A stretch of DNA of 64,000 bases, taken from assembly GCA_024449915.1 (NCBI GenBank), contig JAMZAV010001463.1, positions 124,001 through 188,000 of the forward strand. Direction: 5' to 3'. The number at the start of each line of letters is the position of its first letter. Within the stretch, counting starts at the first letter, position 1. The stretch comes from Sweltsa coloradensis (taxonomy: Eukaryota; Arthropoda; Insecta; Plecoptera; Chloroperlidae). This document shows positions 26,101 to 35,857 of the stretch, piece after piece. The position numbers were made by a program, and so were the translations under genes. The notes beneath the pieces were generated by a model, which did no database searches, had not been told where the DNA came from, and worked only from the letters and a program-made list of their open reading frames with translations.

Positions 26101-26808
26101 TAATGGGCACGTATGTCCTGTAGCGGTAAAGTTGCCCATGTTACTAACAATGTACAATTATACAGTGTTAACCAATCACTACAACACAATGCAATATAGT
26201 CCAAATATAAGTATATTTTAGTGCACATGGTGTGTGGTATGTTTGGGGATGTACAAAGTTTACCACAAGATCATGCTTATTGTATAAGGAATGAGTGTAA
26301 TGGGCACGTATGTCCTGTAGCGGTAAAGTTGCCCATGCTACTAACAATGTACAATTATACAGTGTTAACCAATCACTACAACACAATACAATAAAGTCCA
26401 ATATAAGTATATTGTTAGTGAACATGGTGTGTGGTATGATTGGGGGTGTACAAAGTTTACCACAAGATCATGCTTATTGTATGTGGAATGAGTGTAATAA
26501 GCACGTATGTCCTGTAGCGGTAAAGTTGCCCATGTTACTAACAATGTACAATTATACAGTGTTAACCAATCACTACAACACAATACAATAAAGTCCAATA
26601 TAAGTATATTGTTAGTGAACATGGTGTGTGGTATGTTTGGGGATGTACAAAGTTTACCACAAGATCATGCTTATTGTATAAGGAATGAGTGTAATGGGCA
26701 CGTATGTCCTGTAGCGGTAAAATTGCCCATGCTACTTACAATGTACAATTATACAGTGTTAACCAATCACTACAACACAATGCAATATAGTCCAATATAA
26801 GTATTATT
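17187..26808. repeat. Satellite array, 197-bp unit, about 49 tandem copies
   Basis: A 197-bp monomer containing ACATGGTGTGTGGTATG, CAAGATCATGCTTATTGTAT and TCCTGTAGCGGTAAAGTTGC repeats head to tail. Phase is kept exactly over most of the array; between 20117 and 23269 successive units start every 197 bp. The first 2 kb (to about 19300) has more indels and substitutions than the centre, which is typical of an array edge. Variant positions (TATAAGG or TATGTGG; GTGAACATGG or GTGCACATGG; TTTGGGGATG or ATTGGGGGTG; ATACAAT or ATGCAAT) combine in many ways. Each unit shows a 61-residue plus-strand and an 85-residue minus-strand frame. Because 197 is not divisible by 3, these are incidental. The unit length is close to a nucleosomal repeat. 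Confidence 0.97.
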
Positions 26809-28126
26809 ATGATTAGATTAAAACAAATAGATTTGAAAACCTTCAAAGCGCTCTATTTAGTGTTGGCCTATTCTGAATCAGGATTGGCGTCTGAGTTTTT
26901 TGACCGATGAGTTCTTAAGTAGGAGTCTAGTGTGTAAAATAAGAGCTAAAACGTTGCTCATCCGTAACTGGTCTGTCATACTGAAAAACGTCGCTCAAGC
27001 TTCATACATACGATATTGCAGCGGAGGTGATACAGTCAAATATATATATGTTTTTACGTAGATTTTCTCGAATATAATGTGACATAATAAAATTCTTTCG
27101 AGTTATTTTTATACATATATAATGTATTTGTTCGTTCAGTGGAACCACCCGTGTTGAAATTCCTCATGATCCGTGATGAACAGGCCATGCAGTGTCGTGA
27201 GTGGTCTAGTTCTCTTGCACGTCCTCCGCACTCGAAGGGGTGGCGCCCCCCACTGCATTGACCGAGCGTCGAACTGTAAGCCGACTGGACAGACCCCGCA
27301 ATGCACGACCGCAACCACCTGCCTTGGCACGCTATTATAGTCGGACACACGATGGCACGGGCGTGCACGTAATTGCCACTGACGCCCCCTTAAGAATTGA
27401 TCAAAACTTGAAAATTATTCATGTATATATATATACATATTATTATCACTAACAATGACTTTATCGATCACCGTATACGCCTTGACTCACACGGTGTATC
27501 AAGATACTTTGGTTCGAATAATTCATAATCGGCTCGTATAGTCCAGGGGGTACCATTGGGGCTAAGAGCTTTTTGCATTTTTAGGTGAAAGAATAATATT
27601 AACGGTAACGTAGTAACGTTATTTTGTAGTATTTCTTTTATATTGAATTTATGAATAAACTATTTTCCCACTAAAAGGAAATCAGTATAGTAGTCGTTGA
27701 ATGACTTATAATTTACGAATCCCCTTTGTTCACACACTTTGGGCACAGATAATAGACTACACTGCATTTGGGACAGCACTAAACTCCCTCCTGCCTTTTT
27801 GATAATACTTTACTCTCTCGAAACTCGCACTCTCATCACGACGTATACGTAGGTCTACCACAAAACACATAAACTAGGGCTTGGGCGTCTTGAAGTCGTC
27901 ACTGTAATGTGGTTTTAGTGCGGCCACGTGGTTATTCCAGTATTACGATCCGTTTTGATGAGAAGTCGTCAGTGTGAACGGTTACTAACGACGTACCTAA
28001 CACTGGGAGACGACCGGTTGAAAGAAACAGCTGAACGGCAATGTTTGAGTTATTTTGATCTCTAGTCTAGATCCCAAAACACTAGAATAACAAAATGTAA
28101 AACGTTGTAATACGTGTAATTATTAT
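26809..28126. other. Region right of the satellite without a supported gene
   Basis: A moderately GC-rich block at 27130-27380 has overlapping frames on both strands (104 and 70 residues). None matches a known family. The TATATA runs near 27040 and 27425 are low complexity. No repeat relation to the rest of the window was noticed. Confidence 0.4.
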
Positions 28127-28876
28127 ACTAAGAAAACGCTAAAGTCCCGCCGCGTTGATGGATGAGCTTTTTTTGTAAGTTTTTTGTTTGCGTAGGACCA
28201 CTTTTCCTTTGCAAGTGCTTTTTGAACGCATTGTAGGTGATTGTTGTCAAGTTTCTATTGTTACTTGTAAATTGTTATTATAAACCTCAAAAAGCTCATA
28301 TTATAACCTTTATTTTTATGGATTCTGGCTAACTTTTTCGAATTTTTCTTTCAAAAGGTACTACATCACCATAACCTTAATGTCCATGTGAAATCTGAAC
28401 GTTGTAGCCCCACCCGTTTGGTCAGAATCGGCCCAAATGTGACGAAAATATCGCACTAAAAATCGAGAAACTTACATTAAAACCTTTATTTCTATGGATT
28501 CTGACTAACTTTTTAAATTTTTTCTTTCAAAAGGTACTACATCACCATAACCTCAATGTCCATGTGAAATATGAACGTTGTAGCTTTACCCGTTTGGTCA
28601 GAATAGGACCAAATGTTACGAAATTATCGCACTAAAAATCGAAAAAAATCGTAAAAGTACGATATTCATGAGAAATATTTCTTCGATTGTACCCAAAAAC
28701 GTGGCACGTCTAAGTTCAGAGATTTCGATGGTCCCCTTCAATTTTCATCAAGATCGCTTATGCCGTTTTCCCGGAATCGTGCGAACAAACAGACAAAAAA
28801 AAACAAAACAAAAAAAACACGAGCTAAATTTTTTTGGGGGGTCAGTGAAATTGAAGTCTTCGCTACGCTCATCCAA
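28127..28876 (-). mobile_element. Helentron-like element, family H1 copy d
   Basis: Reverse-oriented copy closest to copy a. Its 5' end on the minus strand is TTGGATGAGCGTAGCG. Its 3' end has GATGGATGAGC...CTCATCCATCAACGCGGCGG in mirrored arrangement, the AACGC...GCGTT hairpin and then TTCTTAG, where one base departs from the usual CCTAG. It keeps two copies of the GGGCCGATTCTGACCAAACG block seen in copy a. Confidence 0.7.
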
Positions 28877-29224
28877 TTATGACTCGCATCAATAATGAAC
28901 AGTAAAGTGCAACTTATGGACGTAGACTTCGTATAGTATAGTATATTTCTTTTATCCTATGAGTTTTAATGTGAAGCAAATAACATCATTGTTAGCATTG
29001 TTGTCGTTTAAAGCAATTTACGGTTTAATTCTACTTACTTATTTTAATTCTTAGTCGAACAATATTGGAGAACATTCGATGTTTATTGTTTTGTATTCGT
29101 TTACTTAAAGAGCATTTATTTATTTAGCATTTTATCTTAAAGAGGCTATTTATGTCACTCAACTTTATAGCATTATAATAAACAATAAACATAATAGTTA
29201 AAAAATGTATATCTTACTGTTATC

Positions 29225-29470
29225 TCCACGAATTGTTTTAGATTTTGATCAAAACAGTTTGTGAAAATGTCATTTTTGATGAATTGGTTATTTTAACTTT
29301 TTGTTTCGCAAAATACTAGATCACAGCATCAATCTAAAGTGGCCCTTTAAATACACAAATATATTCTAAAACATATCAAAATTTGTGGATCGTAATTTCA
29401 CCACTTCTTGGTAATCAACATGTTTTGACACAATCGTATTTGCTCAAATTTCAAAATTAATAATGTAGTA
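29225..29470 (+). mobile_element. Old, diverged fragment of the TTAA-flanked element
   Basis: The order TTTTGATCAAAACAGTTTGTG, ACTAGATCACAGCATCAATCT, TTTGTGGATCGTAATTTCACC, CTTGGTAATCAACATGTTTTG follows that of the intact copy (for example 55080-55310), with many substitutions. No termini remain. The 350 bp before it (28877-29224) hold nothing recognisable. Confidence 0.5.
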
Positions 29471-29744
29471 GACTTCTGAAAATCTAATTGCGCCGGGCCA
29501 AGCCACGCGCGGCTCCGCTTCCACTAAGCGCCTATTACCGCACGCCAACATTGGCACTTTTACACGGTGTTGTCGACGCGAAACCATGGGAGATAGAAAC
29601 CTGCAACTTGCTTCAATCGATGGGCTTTTACTATGAGATGACCAATTTCAAGTTTCATCTCGATCTGCTGATGCATCTAGAAGTTATTGAGACGTCAAGT
29701 TTGTTCAAAAATACTTTCTTCTTCAGTTGGGTGGCTGGCTGGCT
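29471..29744 (+). repeat. Dispersed repeat (shared with 33912-34680)
   Basis: Begins near GCCGGGCCAAGCCACGCGCG and continues through GATAGAAACCTGCAACTTGC and ATGAGATGACCAATTTCAAG. The same blocks occur at 33912-33960 and 34575-34680, where a Helentron-like element separates them. The 89-residue frame here (29488-29757) is not conserved in the other copy and is not called. Confidence 0.6.
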
Positions 29745-29749
29745 AAGGA

Positions 29750-30412
29750 CGTATTAGTTTGTGGGCCCTCAATGGATAATGCTAAAAAAGCCAAAATTTC
29801 CAACAATGTCAGTCATCTCAGTGACCATGTGCTTTACAAACGGTAATTGGATTAGTTGACCGGAAGCTTAGATAATGCAAAAATAACAAATTATTTATTC
29901 GTGTTTGGTTAGCAATGGATAATGTTAGAGAAGCCAAATTTGCACCGATGTCAGTCATCTCAGTGGCCATGTGCTTTACAAACGGTAATTAGATTCGATG
30001 ACTGGAAGATTAGATAATGCAAAAATAACAAATTATTTAATTCGTGTTTTGGTAAGAAACGGATTGGCATTGAGTTACAGAATGACGTGTTGGTTTGTGG
30101 GCCCTCAATGGATAATGTTTGAGAAGGCAAAATTTGCACCGACGTCAGTCTTCTCAGTGGCCATTTGCTTTACAAACGGTAATTGGATTAGGTGACCGTA
30201 TGATGTAATTAAACTCCCTTTCTTTAATTACTCATAACAATTAATGATTTATCAATAGAGTTAATCTCTTAATTTCACTATATTAGTAGAGGTGTGATAC
30301 TTATGTCACAACCGGAAGCTGAGATAATGTAAATATAACAAATTATTTCATTCGTGTTTAGTTGAGAAACGGATTGGCGTGGGACCCAATGGATGAAGTT
30401 TGAGAAGCCAAA
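29750..30412 (+). repeat. Imperfect tandem array of a 140- to 195-bp unit, four copies
   Basis: The block CAATGGATAATG recurs at about 29770, 29912 and 30107, with a worn copy at 30386. GCTTTACAAACGGTAATT and GATAATGCAAAAATAACAAA recur in phase with it. Spacing varies because of internal indels; the last unit carries an extra AT-rich insert at about 30200-30305. No coding role is seen. Confidence 0.65.
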
Positions 30413-30470
30413 ACCCCCCCCCCCCCCAAATACAAAAATTTGAAGAAAAAATCGCAGCCAAGCTCTCTCT
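30412..30470 (+). mobile_element. FB1 outer-end fragment
   Basis: A C-run followed by AAATACAAAAATTTG and GCAGCCAAGCTCTC matches the outer end of FB1 copies at 12035 and 37655. The rest of the element is missing. Confidence 0.5.
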
Positions 30471-30520
30471 CATGTAATAGATTTCGAGAACAATAGAATC
30501 ATTTGCCCTTTTCAGCAACT

Positions 30521-30793
30521 CTAGCCCCGTATCAACAAGGAATCTGTAGAGACTGAAAAACGTCCTCACAATCTAAACAAGAGAGATGATAGCCAAAGTC
30601 TACCTCGTGCCTGGAAGCCAATTCTGATGCCTCGTCAAGTGGCAAATGGATATAATCGGACAAAAGAGGTGCAACATCAGAACCCTACGGTGATAAGCCT
30701 AGCAGTTGAGGAACATTCCAGTTTCTGTTCTAAACGATGCAGATGCAAAATCAAACAATTCACAAGAAACCCCAGTAGGGCCTTTGACAAGAA
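30521..30793 (+). CDS. Hypothetical open frame, no clear start (doubtful)
   Basis: An open frame of about 90 codons between stops. It is rich in Lys/Arg, ends FTRNPSRAFDKKP and includes a Cys-rich stretch FCSKRCRCK. No ATG opens it near its upstream stop. The basic tail would fit the C-terminus of a retroelement polyprotein, but I recognise no domain. It is followed by the promoter-like stretch at 30800-31060. Chance is the main alternative. Confidence 0.2.
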
Positions 30794-30799
30794 ACCGTA

Positions 30800-31075
30800 G
30801 TAAATAGAGTAGGGACCATATCATGTCATAGTTTTAGATTTGACTTCGTCGCTCCGCACCATTTTCAATGTAACCTCGACGCCCCGCACCTTTTCGTGTA
30901 TATAGGAGGCGGTCGCGCTCGTGCGATTTCAACCTTCGTGAAGTCACAGTCACCCTGAAGCTGTCTGACGTAGTTCAGACGAAACGTCGGTGGACGCCCA
31001 GTCTCTGTACTGGTCCATCATTTCGACGCGGTTTTACCCAAGAACCTAGAATTGTACATATAAACAAAATTAATA
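30800..31075 (+). promoter_or_regulatory. Promoter- or LTR-like segment with TATA motif and hairpin
   Basis: GTGTATATAGGAGG (about 30896-30909) looks like a TATA element. It is followed 55 bp on by a perfect 6-bp hairpin GTCTGA/TCAGAC (30963-30980) and GAAACGTCGGTGGAC. A CTGAAG...GAAACGT arrangement around a small hairpin is often seen at the ends of retroelements. AATAAAG occurs at 31072. No second LTR copy was found in the window. Confidence 0.3.
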
Positions 31076-31079
31076 AAGT

Positions 31080-31418
31080 TTGGAAATGTGCAAAAATCTC
31101 TTGAATCCACTCCTCCAATCCAAGGACTACCTTTGCCATCTGACTGCATGTTTAAATGAGATGAAACGTTCCATCAACATAATCTACATTTTCGAACGAA
31201 ACAGAATAACCCCGCTCTTAGATCACGTGGGCGCCACTCGATATCTCACTGCCCAGCCCACGCACAGTCACTTACATCGATTATTTCGACGACACACGTT
31301 TGACCTCCTATTGTACACTTCATGCCGCAACGTTCAGCGCTATACCGACCTTGTTATTACCTTGTCTATCCACACGACTTCATTAATGTTATTTTTCTTC
31401 ATTTTTGTTGAGGTTTAG
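31080..31418 (+). CDS. Hypothetical 112-residue open frame (doubtful)
   Basis: ATG-initiated frame with no recognised domain. It has a hydrophobic C-terminus (LMLFFFIFVEV), which could be a membrane segment but is more likely translated AT-rich DNA. It sits just downstream of a TATA-like segment. No homologous copy was seen elsewhere in the window. Listed only because it is the longest frame in the region. Confidence 0.15.
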   Translation: MEMCKNLLNPLLQSKDYLCHLTACLNEMKRSINIIYIFERNRITPLLDHVGATRYLTAQPTHSHLHRLFRRHTFDLLLYTSCRNVQRYTDLVITLSIHTTSLMLFFFIFVEV

Positions 31419-31581
31419 TAGATCAGACAGTAGACCAGGAGCTTATTTAAGTTTTGGTTTTATGTCACTTACGTCCTTTGGTAAATCTTAAATTTACTTA
31501 GTCTGTAACGTTGGTTCTGTAGAATGGCGTTTGAAAAGCGCGGGTATGTAGACATGTAACTTATTTACGTAATAGCCTGTG

Positions 31582-31696
31582 TGACGTCACGACGAGGCGT
31601 TGCAGAAGCTATTAAAATAAGTATCACCGATAAACACTCATGCACAAAGACTTGCGTCGGTAAAGTAGCGGACGAAAAAATTGGCAAAGATGGCGG
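31582..31696 (+). promoter_or_regulatory. Promoter-like: CRE plus YY1-type ATG context
   Basis: A perfect CRE palindrome TGACGTCA lies at 31582-31589 and AAGATGGCGG, a YY1-type site overlapping an ATG, at 31687-31696. From that ATG a frame of 25 codons begins MAELSQAILWSE and then stops. This layout resembles the start of YY1-regulated animal genes, where the site spans the initiator ATG. No downstream splice donor or homologous exon could be identified, so a gene is not called. Confidence 0.35.
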
Positions 31697-31894
31697 AATT
31701 GTCTCAGGCGATACTGTGGTCGGAGATCAATGGAAATGAAATGCAAGCACAAACCAGTCCCAAATGACTCGAATAAGTTTTTCTAGCACTAAAAGAGCAT
31801 TTCTAGATAGAAAACAGCAATATTTTATTACATTTTGTGTTTTGGGCAACCTGCAACGTATATAGTGGTCAAAAGTCGCAATATTTATCGTCCA

Positions 31895-31962
31895 CTTTGG
31901 AGAAGCGGTAATGAAAGGCATGCCTATGCTGAGGATCGCGGGTTCAAATTTCACTCGATTTT
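31895..31962 (+). other. tRNA-like segment
   Basis: GGTTCAAATTTC is a near B box, and an A-box-like GCGGTAATGAAAGGCATG lies about 35 bp upstream. Stems are poor. Probably an old SINE head or a tRNA pseudogene. Confidence 0.3.
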
Positions 31963-32265
31963 ATGAACTTTTTTGCAACCATTTACTAAATATTTCACGT
32001 TTCTTGTACAATGATTTTAGTTTAAATATTCATATTCTGATGCAAAAAAAGGTGAGGGTCGACATTTGCGTCACATCCAAAGTAGCCGTGACTTTACCGA
32101 AATATCAAGCGACTTGCGGACGCAAGTCTGCTAACGCAACTACCTTTGTGCATTCGGTTTTAATAGCCCTATGATTTAACATATGGATTTGCGTAAGTCC
32201 GCCATTTTTAACGAGACGCAATTTTGCGCAGGTAAATCTTTGTGCATGAAGGGGTTAGCCTGCAC

Positions 32266-32335
32266 ATGTCTCGGTAGGCGAGTGGTTAACGCGATGTTCT
32301 CTTAAAGTCGATATCGATGGCTCGAGCCCGACCTA
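32266..32335 (+). other. tRNA-like segment with long variable region
   Basis: TAGGCGAGTGGTTAACGCG (32275-32293) is an excellent A box of the type seen in tRNA-Leu/Ser. The B box is degenerate (GGCTCGAGCCC). The distance between the boxes would allow a long variable arm. The acceptor stem is not evident, so it is called a pseudogene or SINE head. Confidence 0.4.
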
Positions 32336-32499
32336 GATTTCAGACTTTTTTTCAAGGTCGCTTTCAATTGGAAATAAAAAGAACGAATTTAAAAATAAAT
32401 ATATCGAATCATTTCCCTAGTACCAACAATGACTACAAGAGCGCGTTCATCATAGAGCGTGAAGCGAGATTTGAAAATTGGAAAATAGCGACGAGGACA

Positions 32500-32685
32500 T
32501 GAACAAGACGGCAGACAAAATGGCGGTCGGGAACAAGATGGCAACCGAAATGGTGGCCAGGCTAATATGGCGGTCGGAAACAAGATGGCAGATAAAATGG
32601 CGGCCGGAAACAAAACGGCGGAGAAGCTAAAATGGCGGCCGGAAACAAGATGGCGCCTGGCGGGAAATTCAAACATGGCGGTCTC
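32500..32685 (+). repeat. Degenerate tandem repeat of AAGATGGCGGCCGGAAAC, a cluster of YY1-like motifs
   Basis: About nine imperfect units with the core A-A/G-ATGGCGGC or close variants (for example ACAAGATGGCAGATAAAATG and AAAATGGCGGCCGG) follow each other at about 17- to 25-bp spacing. AANATGGCGGC is the established YY1 consensus. The antisense frames with Pro/Phe/Ser repeats over this block are translations of the repeat and are not genes. The stretch sits between a tRNA-like segment and unique sequence. Confidence 0.6.
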
Positions 32686-32699
32686 TTGACCGCCGCCGA

Positions 32700-33904
32700 T
32701 TTTGATTCCGCCGGTTCCGCCATATGCTGCGCTCGGAGCTGCTCCCAACACCAATAATTAGAACCTTGAGACGAAGCAGTCAATGGTTGGCCAGCTGTTC
32801 ACAACAATATAATATTGAGATCAACAATGGATTATCTAATAAGAGTCATATAACTCATTGCTTGCCATTTATTGCTTTATTTAACTGCAATACTATTTCT
32901 TCATTGTTTAATACGGTATCTAAGAAGTATTCCGTTAATGTTTTGTGTGTCGGCAAAGAAAAAGTTGTATGTGTGTGTGTGAACATATACTTTGATATGA
33001 TAACGGTAACCGATCGTTATCAAACTGTTTTTGATTTTAATTTTTATCATAGCAATAATTTCATATCAAAATAAATAGTGCAGGTAAAATGAGTTGTTAT
33101 ACATTAATAATTATACTATTAACTTTTCGTTTTTTTACTTTTTACTTTGTACTTTTTAATTTTTACTTTTTACTTTTTACCTTTTATTTTACTTTTTACT
33201 TTTTACTTTTTACTTTTAACTTTTTACATTTTACTTGTTTTACTTTGTACATTTTACTCTTTAAAGTTTTTAAAAATTACTATAGGTCTAAAAATAGCAT
33301 TGTTTAAGAAATAGTGGTTTTATTACTAAAAAAACATTAAACATACTGTACAATTACCTCTAGGAACTGCTCTACCTATGCTTTATGCTCTAACTATGTT
33401 TTTGAGGGCAGCTTAATAGATTATATCTTTTACCTGTTGCTATTTCCATGTTATGTACTATTGATGAATAAATAAAATAAATAAATAAATGTCTATATAC
33501 AGACTCAGCGCCAAACTTCGGCCTCAGTGAGTAGTTGATAGTTTGCCTTTAACATACTGACGCAGCGCCAAACTTTCGCCTTAGTGAGTAGTTCGATAGC
33601 ATAGTAACGAAGTTAATTTTGCACCTTTTTTACCTCTGTGTTACAAATGTGCATTCCACTGACTTATGTGTGTAGGTATCGTTAATAGAATTAGCAGACG
33701 CCATGTTCTGGATGATTGAGGTTTATGCCTATACTGAACGGCTCGGCCACGCAGTTTCTACATCCCTTGGGTCCCAAGCATCTGGCTTGTCAGTAATAAA
33801 AGTTGACATTTCGGTTTGAGTATACGGTGAGACTTAGACGGATAAAAGTATAGGCTGTTTTCGAAGGAATGTTGTTATGTTGTGTTATGCCATTTTACAA
33901 TCAC
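32700..33904. other. AT-rich region with low-complexity and a short duplication
   Basis: 33118-33275 is a (TTTTTAC)n-type low-complexity tract. At about 33498-33605 a block containing CGCCAAACTT and AGTGAGTAGTT is present twice, about 58 bp apart. The 116-residue frame at 32724-33074 is unrecognised. No gene is supported. Confidence 0.45.
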
Positions 33905-34685
33905 TCACAACACACCGGGCCAAGCCATGCACGCGCGCGCTTCCAAGGGTATACCAGAGGAAAACAATAATAAACACACGAAACCATAATTGGATGAGCG
34001 AAGCGAAGACTTCAATTTCACTGACCCCCCAAAAAATTTAGCTCGGGTATTTTTTTTTTTTTTTTTTTTTTGGTTTGTTTTTCTGTCTGTTTGTTTGCAC
34101 GATTCCGGGCAAACGGCATATTCGATCTTGATGAAAATTGGAGGGGACCTTTGTTTTCTCTGAACTTAGACTTGCCACGTTTTTTGGGTACAATCGAATA
34201 AATATTTCTCATGAATATCGGACTTTTACGATTTTTTCGATTTTTAATGCGATATTTTCGTGACATTTGGGCCGATTCTGACCAAACAGTGTGGGGCTAC
34301 AACGTTTATATTTCACATGGACATTAAGGTTATGGTGATGGTGAAAGAAAAAGTTGAAAAGTTAGCCAGAATCCATAGAAATAAGTATTATAGGTTTTAA
34401 TATGAGATTTTTGAGGTTTACAATAACAATTAACAAGTAACAATAGAAACTTGACAACAATCACCTACAATGCATTCAAAAAGCACTTGCAAAGGAAAAG
34501 TGGTCCTACGCAAACTAAAAACTTACAAAAAGCTCATCCATCAACGCGGCGGGACTTGAGCGTTTTCCTAGTATATAGAAACCTGTAACCCGCTTTAGTT
34601 GAGGGCTTTTATCATGAGATGAACTATTACAAGTTCATCCCGATCTGATGATGCGTCTGGCGTCTTGAGCTGGATGGATGGCTCT
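33905..34685 (+). repeat. Second copy of the 29471 repeat, split by a Helentron-like element
   Basis: 33912-33960 matches the CGGGCCAAGCCA start and 34575-34680 matches the GAAACCTG...ATGAGATGA part of the 29471 repeat. The unsplit copy reads GAAACCATGGGAGATAGAAACC at about 29580-29601. Here CGAAACCATAAT is followed by the element and the sequence resumes at ATAGAAACC. Confidence 0.55.
33990..34572 (+). mobile_element. Helentron-like element, family H1 copy e
   Basis: Starts TTGGATGAGCGAAGCGAAG and ends CTCATCCATCAACGCGGCGG, the AACGC...GCGTT hairpin, TTCCTAG and T. It is the shortest H1 copy because it has only one of the roughly 177-bp internal blocks found twice in copies a and d. An A/T homopolymer lies near 34050. 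It interrupts the dispersed repeat described at 33905. Confidence 0.75.
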
Positions 34686-34689
34686 TTTG

Positions 34690-34985
34690 TGTCGGTTCCC
34701 AACAAGCACAAAATTATTGCCGCTTGTGGTCCATAAGCGGTTTACTGCTGCAAATCCCGATCCATAAGCGATCCGCTTATGGTCCATAGGCTCAAAACCA
34801 GCAGCTGGTACAGTGCGAGTGGACCATTAGCGGTCCACAAGCACAATAACCAACTGCTGGATCGGTAAGCGGTCCACATGCACAAAACCAGCTGCTGGAT
34901 CAGTGCTAGTGGACCATGAGCGGTCCACATGCAGAAACCAGCTGCTGGCCGAGTGCGTGTGGACCATAAGCGTCCATAAGCACAA
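34690..34985. repeat. Minisatellite, about 60-bp unit, about five copies
   Basis: Units share AAACCAGCTGCTGG, GTGGACCATAAGCGGTCCA and variants. GCGGTCCA and TGGACC make each unit partly palindromic. The 62-residue minus-strand frame over it is a translation of the repeat. Confidence 0.75.
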
Positions 34986-35023
34986 AATATAAATAAATAG
35001 GAATTAGTTAGTAAACAGCTAAT

Positions 35024-35140
35024 TTAATAATAAATAAATAATAATAAATTGTATTTAGAGTCTACCCACTCAGTTATATAACTGATTTTCAGTGGGGGAC
35101 TTTAAATCAAAGCGACCAAGCCAACCCTGTAGGCCCCATA
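35024..35140 (-). mobile_element. SINE family S, 3' fragment (copy 3)
   Basis: Reverse-oriented tail (AATAAATAAATAATAAT), then GAGTCTACCCACTCAGTTAT and ATTTTCAGTGGGGGACTTTA, as at the 3' end of the SINE at 13037. It breaks off after about 117 bp, which is typical of 5' truncation during retrotransposition. The 300 bp after it (35141-35456) hold nothing recognised. Confidence 0.75.
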
Positions 35141-35456
35141 ATTTAATTTGAAGAATTGTTATATAGTTAATATTTTGTCTATCTTGGCTACTACTCTTGC
35201 TTGTTTTAATGTGTTATTAACATTATGATTTTGGTTTTTATTTACCTAATGACGGTAATAGCTGTTTTTCTCTGAAACGTTGTCCTTGTTAAAATAAAGA
35301 TTTGTTTCCACTAATATGTTTAAAATAGTAGACAATAATGTATTTTACGTAAAAAAATCACACATAAATTATACGACTTTGATAAGTATGTTATTTGTTT
35401 GTATAAATTGAGCAACAATAAATGAATGCGAGATAAACACATTGCTATAAATGAAT

Positions 35457-35850
35457 TGACACTATCTAGGGCGACGGTCGTTCGCCCGCAGCTAAGCACA
35501 CGCGACTGCTAGAAGGCGATGACTAACTCGACCCTGATTACTCCTACCTGAGTTGGGGGGTTTTTCAGTTATCTGCACACGCTGTCCCGAAAGATTTACA
35601 ATCTTGAAACTCGGTATATGACCTGATATGAGGTCCATGACGTACCAAAAAAAAAATCAGCCCGATCCGATAACTCGTTCTGTGTTAAAAAAGTGCGTAA
35701 AAATCGAAGAAAATCTTCCGGCTGGCTGGCTGGTTGGTTGGTTGGTTGGGGGTGGGATTCTGACAGAGAGGAATAAGTGCCTACAATTTGAGAAAACGGT
35801 GCATCTTAGAACTATGAAACTTGGACCACACTTAGGTGTACCTCTGACTC
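35457..35850 (-). mobile_element. FB2 single-arm fragment
   Basis: Begins CTAGGGCGACGGTCGTTCGC and continues through AAAGATTTACAATCTTGAAA, GTTCTGTGTTAAAAAAGTGC, a GGCTGGCTGGTTGG microsatellite and GTGCATCTTAGAACTATGAA. This is the order of the right arm of FB2 at 14180-14600. Only one arm is present here. Confidence 0.7.
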
Positions 35851-35857
35851 ACATACT

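Noticed and set aside
17143..26800. About a hundred open frames of 61-97 residues on both strands
   Set aside because: They are the 197-bp satellite unit read repeatedly. The unit is not a multiple of three and both strands stay open, so no gene is implied.
17187..26808. CRISPR-like regular repeats
   Set aside because: Units are contiguous 197-bp tandem copies without variable spacers, in a eukaryotic setting.
27054..27452. Overlapping frames in the GC-richer block
   Set aside because: Open on both strands, no recognised domain and no sign of splice sites.
30948..30990. Hammerhead ribozyme
   Set aside because: The CUGANGA core is broken and stem III cannot be placed. Kept only as a low-interest finding.
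32389..32783. Minus-strand frames with Pro/Phe/Ser repeats
   Set aside because: They are antisense translations of the ATGGCGGC tandem block.
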